64,000 bases of DNA from Alentia gelatinosa (taxonomy: Eukaryota; Annelida; Polychaeta; Phyllodocida; Polynoidae): positions 92,580,704-92,644,703 of the forward strand of contig OX465582.1 of NCBI GenBank assembly GCA_950022655.1, in the 5' to 3' direction. Shown piece after piece: positions 58,016-64,000 of this stretch. Every line of letters begins with the position of its first letter. Within the stretch, counting starts at the first letter, position 1. The notes below the pieces were generated by a model. It saw only the letters and a list, made by a program, of their open reading frames with translations. It searched no databases and was not told where the DNA came from. Position numbers and translations under genes: made by a program.

Positions 58016-58993
58016 TTACGATTTGGTGTCGAGAAATGCCACTTCAGTGTGTGATTTTTCCATCGTGAACTTTATTGTGTCGTGGTAGGTGTTTAGCCAT
58101 GTGTGCCATTTTTCCAACTCTTCATCTCCGTGATTCCAAATGAAGAAGATGTCGTCGATGTACCTCCACCAGACCTTTGGTTTAAGTGGATAATCTTCCA
58201 ACATCCTTTCTTCGAGATTTTCCATAAACAGGTTGGCATACGATGGGGCCAGTTTTGTTCCCATTGCTTTGCCACCTATTTGGAGGTAGTTTTCCCCATT
58301 GAATTGTATGTTGTTCTTCTTTAGTACCATTTCCAAGAGTGTGACTAAACTTTCCAATTTTGGAAGGTCACCTGTTTTTCTTGATTTCTCCAGTTTATTT
58401 CGTATGATGAAGATGCCTTCGTCGTTAGGCATGTTAGTGTACAGAGCACTTACATCCATTGTACCCAATGTCTCGTTGGGTTTTAGTGGTCCAATTTTCT
58501 GGATTTTTGTCAGAAAATGGTTTGTGTCCTTTATATAGGATTTGATCTTCGGGACTTCTTCCTTCAGGAAGTCATCCACGAAGGCCAAGATTTTCTCAGT
58601 CGGGCAGCCATTGGCAGATACCACTGGTCTGCCCGGAGGAGGGACCTTCCCTTTGTGAATCTTTGGTAGGAAATATACCTGCTGGGTTCTTGGTGTGGTC
58701 GTCTTTATCGACCTTCCCATCCTCTCCGTTATCTCTCTATTCTCCACCAAGCTGTCAATGTAATCGTCCACCTCTTTGTTGTGGTCTAAGGTAAGGTCTC
58801 TAGGGACCTTTTTATAGGTGGTAGTGTCATTGAGCTGGCGGTGCGCTTCCATTATATAGTCGGTAGTGTTCAGGATCACCACCCCTCCACCCTTGTCGGC
58901 TGGTCTGATGGTGATTTCCTGGTCTCGAGCAAGATCTTTCAGAGATTTACGTTCTTCCCTATCGAGATTGAAATTAGAGGGACCTTTCTTCAA
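58016..58993 (-). pseudogene. Penelope-like reverse transcriptase
   Basis: 325 residues open. It has ITIRPADKGGGVVILNT (PLE RT block related to telomerase), VYFLPKIHKGK, PGRPVVSANG, MDVSALYTNMPNDEG (first catalytic Asp), GKAMGTKLAPSYANLFM and WRYIDDIFFIW (YIDD catalytic pair). The polymerase core is complete and looks undamaged. The break is at its C-terminal border (VAFLDTKS then stop), where the frame should continue into the linker. Homologous sequence upstream of 58993 (FQTFHKKNDSIVN) shows the true N-terminus lay further 5'. Confidence 0.88.
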
Positions 58994-59594
58994 TTTATTA
59001 ACGATTGAATCATTTTTTTGTGAAATGTTTGAAAATTACTGGAAAAAAATGCTTGCCTTGGATGGGGTTAGAACTCTCTACCTTCAGGTTGAGAGACCAA
59101 CGCCTAATACATGTTTAGTGGTCCCCGTGGATATAGGTCAATTATACGATCATTCTACGATAATTCAACGATATTATCACGGACGACAGCGCTCACATGG
59201 ACGAGCAGTTTTATGCTACATTGAAAATAAATTATCGTTTATTTCTCGTCCATCCTTCACTATGTCTTATCGTCCAGCCTCACGGACGACAATTTTTTAT
59301 TCAACGGGGCCCTGGTTATGGGACCAATTCGTTTTTTCTTCTGCTTGACTTGTCTGCTTATATAGTAAGACTATACTACCCTAAGTCATTGTTTAATATG
59401 GGATCTTTAATTACCACCGCGGCCCTGAATGCCAAAGCAGTGATTGTTGTATATAGCTTATATTTTGCTGTGTTGGGACAGGAGAGCAACGGGGTCACCG
59501 GGGAGGGATGCTTGTTCAAGGTTCATGTTGGGTTAAACTGTATATGCCTACAATGTAAACTTGGCGAACTATTAAAATTACTTATGTTACAATC

Positions 59595-60784
59595 TTGATT
59601 ATGGATAATATTTATACTGAAAAGGTGCATGGCTTAAAGGTTGTACATTACAATGCATGTAGTCTATGGTCCAAGATTGATGTTGTACATTGTTTACTAG
59701 TTGACTCTGACATAGACATACTCTGTATATCTGAAACCTGGCTCAAATGTGATCTCCCCACCTTCCTGATTGACCTACCTGGATATACCTTCATAAGAAA
59801 TGATGGAAGCTGGTGTGACCAAGGGAAAGACACAATAAAGACAGGGGGAAGTGTCGGAATATACTTTAAAAATAACTTAAAAGTGGACTCCCAAAAGTTG
59901 TCACAATATAATGAAAATCATAGTGGATCGAGATCAGTCTACCTCTAAGTAGGAAAATTATCATAAACGTTATTTATCGACCACCAAAAGGAGACTGTGC
60001 CAAATTTATATCTAGTACTGAGAAGGCTATAGACGAATTAACCATCAACCAAGAAATTGACTTGATTCTAATTGGTGACATAAATATTGATTATTTGGAT
60101 AAAAAGGACAAGAAATATGCTGACTTTAGACAGTTTGAGAAAACAAGTGGATTATCTTAATTATTAAGGAACCCACACGACATGGGGAAAAGGATAGCTG
60201 CCTAGACCTCATACTCATAAACTCAGAAAATTACATTAGATCAGGACTGACTGGTACAAAGCTAAGTGACCACGAAGGTACTTACATTATGAGATCCAAA
60301 CCCAAACCCAAACACGAAAAAATAAGATTTAAAGGAAGATCAAATAGAAAATATGATAAGATTATGTATACTACACATTTACAAAGTGAAGACTGGGAGG
60401 AATTTTTTAAAACTGAAGAACCAAATACACTGTGGAATATTATGATACAAAGAATAATGTCTCACCTGGACCGTATGTGCCCAATTAGAGAGTATAGGGT
60501 CAGCTCGGTCAGGGAGGTGTGGATCACAAATGAAGTACTTGAGATTATAAAAGACAAATATCGTTTATTAACCCATTCACCGCGGGTGATGCCTGGAGGC
60601 ATCACCGCGATATATCGGGTGATGCCTGGAGGCATCACCACGGTAGATCGGGTGATGCCTGGAGGCATCATTTTCAAGAAATATACGAAAACAGACTATA
60701 AATACAGAAATAGTGGCAGAATAAACATGGAATTTTCACAGAATGTAGGGATAACATGGTTATTAATAAATATGTATCGAAAAT
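59595..60784 (+). pseudogene. LINE ORF2: APE-type endonuclease, frameshifted, RT missing
   Basis: The first frame (59595-59948) has VVHYNACSLWSKID (Asn), LCISETWLK (catalytic Glu) and GGSVGIYFK. A shift at about 59945 gives NVIYRPPKGD and LILIGDINIDYLD (Asp-x-Asn). Another near 60155 gives EPTRHGEKDSCLDLIL and LSDHEGTYI (SDH). All endonuclease motifs of CR1/L2-type LINEs are therefore present in three frames. A 33-bp tandem repeat is inserted in frame at about 60571-60670. RT sequence is not reached before the copy ends at about 60784. Confidence 0.82.
60584..60670 (+). repeat. Tandem 33-bp hairpin repeat inside LINE ORF2
   Basis: Units start at 60584, 60617 and 60650 with GGGTGATGCCTGGAGGCATC, the core being a perfect palindrome. 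The period is a multiple of three and the frame stays open (repeated VMPGGIT). Related to 53721-53800. Confidence 0.9.
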
Positions 60785-60937
60785 GAGACAAAAAGTTGGT
60801 CACATGACCTTTTAATCAAATAAATGCGGGAAATATGAACAAGAGAAGACAACCGGGCGGAATCACCACTCCAACCCGCCAACATGGAGGGTTCGGATTG
60901 TCGGGGGTCTATTTCCGATTGATATTTTGAATTCTCT

Positions 60938-62620
60938 ACTCGTCCAAACTGGACAATATTATACGGGAACAAACCTCAGAGTGTGGAGAATATCTCCATA
61001 TAAGTCACTGCTGATATATTCAATGTTAAAACCTTGTGCAATATGATTTTCTAACTTGACTAGATTTGCTTGTCATAGTCGGCGTCTCTCCCCACCATTC
61101 AGCGTAGTGCGCGGTTCGATGATCATATTTATTTATTTATTTATTTTCTAATCTTCCCCTTGTCCAAACTGCTAAATACATATACTGAAATGAACCTCAG
61201 AGTCGTGGGTTTGCTCCTATCTACCTCCCTGTTCGTTTATCTAATGGTAAAAGCCCATACGAAATGATTTTGAAAAAGACATCTTACGCTTGACAACTCT
61301 GGGATAACCCCTCTCCACAATACACGCCATGTTTAAGCAAGCCAATACATACATCACATTTAATAGGCCTAGGTTTTGATTAATATATCAAAATTTCTAC
61401 TTATCCAAACTGGACAAAATTATACGGGAACAAACCTAGAAGTGTGAGGAATATCCTCGTATAAGTCACTGCTCAAATACTATATGTTAAAAGCCTGTAC
61501 GAATTGATTTTCTAACTCGCTTACATCCGCTGTCATAGTCGGCTTTGCTCCCCCCCCCCCCCTACCACTGAGTCAAGTGTGCGGTTCGATGACAATTTGT
61601 TTAATTCATTTGATACTACTTTCACACGTTTAAACTGCTTAATATTTATACTTGAACAAACTTTAGAACCTTGGGTTTGCTTCCATCTACCTCTCTGTTT
61701 GTTTATCTAATGTTAAAAGCCGATACGAAATGATTTTGAAAACGACATCTTACACTTGACAACTGTGTGATAACCCCTCTCCACAGTAAACGCCAGGTTG
61801 AAGCCAGCCCAAACATTCAGAGAAAGGCCTAGGTTCTGATTAATATAGTGCAAATTCTACTCGTCCAAACCGGACAATATTATACGGGAAGAAAGCTAAA
61901 AGTGTCGGGAATATTTCCGTATAAGTCACTGTTCATATATCCAATGTTAAGACCTTGTGCAAAATGATTTCCTAACTCCCCTACATTTGCTTGTCATAGT
62001 CAGTTCTCATAGTCTCCCACCACCACTCAGCGTAGTGCGCGGTTCGATGACAATGTCCGATAATTGATTTGCTAATACTTTCACACGTTTAAACCTGACA
62101 ATATATATATTGGAATAAACCTCAGAGTCTTGGGTTCACTCCCATCTACCTCTGTGATCGTTTATCTAATGCTAAAAGCCCGTACGAAAAGATTTTGAAA
62201 AGGACATCTCACACTTGACAACTCCACTTCACAGTAGTCAAAATATGAACCACGTAAGGCCAAACAGTGAAATTTGATAATCAGGTTAATACTCGTCCAT
62301 ACTGTAAAATACTATACGGGAACAAACCTCAGAGTGTGGGGAATATCCTCGTATAAGTCACTGTTCATATATTAAACGTTAAAACCCTGTCCGATATGAT
62401 TTCCTAACTCACCTACATCCGCTGTCGTAGTCGGCTGCTCCCCCCACCACTGATTCAAGTGCGCGATACGATGACAATGTTGTTAATTCATTTAATACCA
62501 CTTTCACACGTTTAAACCTGACAATATATATACTGGAATAAACCTCCGAGTCTCGGCTTTGCTCCTATATAAGTCTCAGATCGTTTATCTAATGTTAAGA
62601 GCCCGTATGAATTGATTTGG
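60938..62620 (+). repeat. Satellite-like array, ~430-460-bp dimeric unit
   Basis: About 3.7 units start at 60943, 61403, 61862 and 62291 with TCCAAACTGGACAATATTAT-like sequence (spacing 460, 459, 429). Each unit has two related halves: the first has TATACGGGAACAAACCTCAG, and the second has TATACTGGAATAAACCTCAG or variants followed by TTTATCTAATG and AAAAGCC. No open frame is shared. Confidence 0.88.
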
Positions 62621-62639
62621 ATTAACCGGCTGCTTGGCT

Positions 62640-63185
62640 GCCTGCCCCCCGCCTTTCTTCACCCCCAGCATAGTTGAGGATAGGTGGAGAGGGGGGGGGG
62701 GGGGGGGGCAATGGGCGGGGCAACTCAGGTTCAGAGTCGGAGGCGCACAGGGCAGATGGCTGTGAGGGTGGCTGTGAGTTTGGGGGGGGGGGGGGGGCTG
62801 GGTGAGTGGGCAGTGGGGGCAGCCGGCTTAGGAAGGGAGTAGGCTAATGATAATTTCAGGATTCAACTACAAGTCTGAACAGGGCCATTATATAGTAAGC
62901 CTGACTGTCCACACATGGTGTTTGAAAGTAAGATTTATTAGAAAAACAGTAAAAAAAAAAACCATACTGCAGGGTTAACTATGTGTAATTAATTAATTTT
63001 TACTCAATCAGGTTTTATAAAGGTTTCATAAAATAAATTGGTATTATAAGATTGCAATTTTCATATGATACAGACTTGGATGGTTAATGGCAAATGAATA
63101 TGCTACTAGTAGTGTCCCCAAGTGGGAGAGATCGGAACTATTGGATAGTGGTGTAAATACAACAGAATCAGGCGTATATATGAAT
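62640..63185. repeat. CACTGCAC-family TIR element, internal fragment
   Basis: GGAGGCGCACAGGGC, TATATAGTAAGCCT, GTCCACACAT and GTGTCCCCAAGT blocks match 25600-25995 in order. The termini are missing. Two G runs (about 62691-62709 and 62779-62797) are in its left part. Confidence 0.7.
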
Positions 63186-64000
63186 TAGACATATATATCT
63201 GAATTATTCCTTCTCCACCACCAATACTGTTGCACAACCTCCTCCCATCACACAGAGAAGATGCTCCACTACTGCTGCCCCTGCCACCCTGTCCATGTCC
63301 AAGGGATAGCGCTCCATTAGGGCTAACTGGTAGAGTTGGCGGTAATGCAAATTTAAGACGGTTGCTATGGACCCCAACATTCGTAGTTCTGGTCACGTGG
63401 CTCTGGTCACGTGACTACCCCACTCCAGAACCCGTCTGCGTCCACTTCAGCCCTGGGACGCCAACTGAAAGGAACTACCCACCCTCCCTACAAAAACTCT
63501 TCAATCTCATCTTCTCAGTTTCTCATAGGCCATTCTTAATGGTTTGTTACAGTTCTTTTATACTTTAATTATATTTCATATTATATGGACATATACAATT
63601 CTCTCACACTCTAGTCTAACTCAATGAATTTTATAGCCATCCGTGCTTCTGTGTTGTTCATCACCATTAGACAGACTCCAGTTGACACCGCCACATACTC
63701 CTACACTGCAGACCTGGGAGCTGTTTCAAAAGCCGGGGGGAGTAAACGGGAATGGCTACCGCTAAAGCGAGAGCAATCAACGGCATTAAAAGCGAGAGTT
63801 CTAAGGTCTTGTTTCAGAACTGGCATCGGTGTTAAGATCCCAGTGCCGTTAGCTATGCCACCATAACAAACGAGACATTTAATAAATCACTATACATCGA
63901 ATGATTTAATAATTCCAAATTATTCCTCGTATTTTTCCCCACATTTCAGTTTTTATTTGACGCTTCTATATGAATTCTTAGCGGAGTTACAGAGCCTAAC
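63186..64000. other. Right edge, nothing recognised
   Basis: Open frames here show no known domain and no splice-supported exon. Confidence 0.35.

Larger units (their letters stand above)
57126..59038 (-). mobile_element. Penelope-like element with GIY-YIG endonuclease
   Basis: On the - strand a PLE reverse transcriptase (58993-58016, open further upstream to about 59038) is followed by linker and GIY-YIG endonuclease (57737-57126). A frameshift at about 58016 and a TGA at about 57829 break the chain. The element is 5'-truncated. Terminal repeats were not found. Confidence 0.85.
55977..59312. mobile_element. TIR element (GGGCCCCGTTGAATAAAAAA ends) carrying a Penelope-like insertion
   Basis: Perfect 20-bp inverted termini at 55977-55996 and 59293-59312. 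Subterminal DNA contains ACGAT and GGACGA/TCGTCC words on both sides. Its own coding part is not recognised: 56160-57120 is AT- to GT-rich with no credible ORF. The Penelope-like element occupies 57126-59038. A short MITE with related ends is at 52220-52444. Confidence 0.7.
54430..60784 (+). mobile_element. LINE-like retroelement with NADAR+SGNH ORF1 and endonuclease ORF2, split by nested insertions
   Basis: ORF1 remnants (54460-55858) and an APE-type endonuclease ORF (59595-60780) have the same orientation. A TIR-bounded element (55977-59312), which itself contains a Penelope-like element in reverse, lies between them. Taking out that element leaves about 400 bp between the ORFs, a normal LINE spacing. 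RT and the 3' end are missing. That the two ORFs once belonged to one element is an inference from orientation and spacing. Confidence 0.6.

Noticed and set aside
59040..59110. tRNA-like segment near the Penelope end
   Set aside because: Only a weak B-box-like GTTCTAACCCC on the - strand; no cloverleaf could be built.
63106..63866. Small ORFs at the right edge
   Set aside because: No domain, no splice support and low-complexity composition.

Overview
This is animal nuclear DNA. It has spliced host genes with GT-AG introns, long AT-rich introns and a dense layer of nested transposable elements. Penelope-like, tyrosine-recombinase (Ngaro/DIRS-like) and esterase-bearing LINE elements, plus a single-exon carbohydrate sulfotransferase, suggest a marine invertebrate (lophotrochozoan or similar). 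I cannot fix the species from sequence alone.

Host genes: (1) an apparently intact, intronless Golgi carbohydrate sulfotransferase on the + strand at 2536-3666. (2) An SLC17-family (sialin/vesicular anion transporter-like) gene on the - strand. Eleven coding exons with compatible phases run from 50655 down to a stop at 30760. The short exon with the start codon was not found. Its introns hold MITEs, foldback repeats and a SINE.

Layout. 1-1402: gag-like ORF of a tyrosine-recombinase (YR) retroelement, - strand. 2.5-3.7 kb: sulfotransferase. 5.2-8.0 kb: dispersed repeat abutting a truncated - strand YR element. 8.2-12.4 kb: decayed + strand YR element with split direct repeats. 12.8-15.65 kb: second copy of the dispersed repeat, then a 2-kb TIR element packed with an 18-bp motif. 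15.9-17.46 kb: two gag heads cut off at (TA)n tracts. 17.44-21.87 kb: a structurally complete - strand Ngaro-like element with gag, RT-RNase H and recombinase ORFs all open. 22.2-29.5 kb: small MITEs and a 5'-truncated LINE that landed in an older repeat and was itself hit by a TIR element. 30.7-50.7 kb: the transporter gene; one intron holds a second, inverted copy of the 18-bp-motif element. 53-60.8 kb: inverted repeats, then a LINE-like unit whose ORF1 encodes a NADAR domain plus an SGNH-hydrolase fold and whose second ORF is an APE-type endonuclease. A TIR element, itself carrying a Penelope-like element, splits the two. 60.9-62.6 kb: dimeric satellite. 62.6-63.2 kb: fragment of a TIR family seen at 25 and 29 kb.

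Main points of interest are the NADAR+SGNH ORF1, the repeated GTGTACACGGAGGCAGAA motif kept nearly invariant in two diverged transposon copies, foldback repeats whose arms differ between copies but stay self-complementary, and the complete Ngaro-like element whose gag ends in a CCCH finger followed by a CCHC knuckle.
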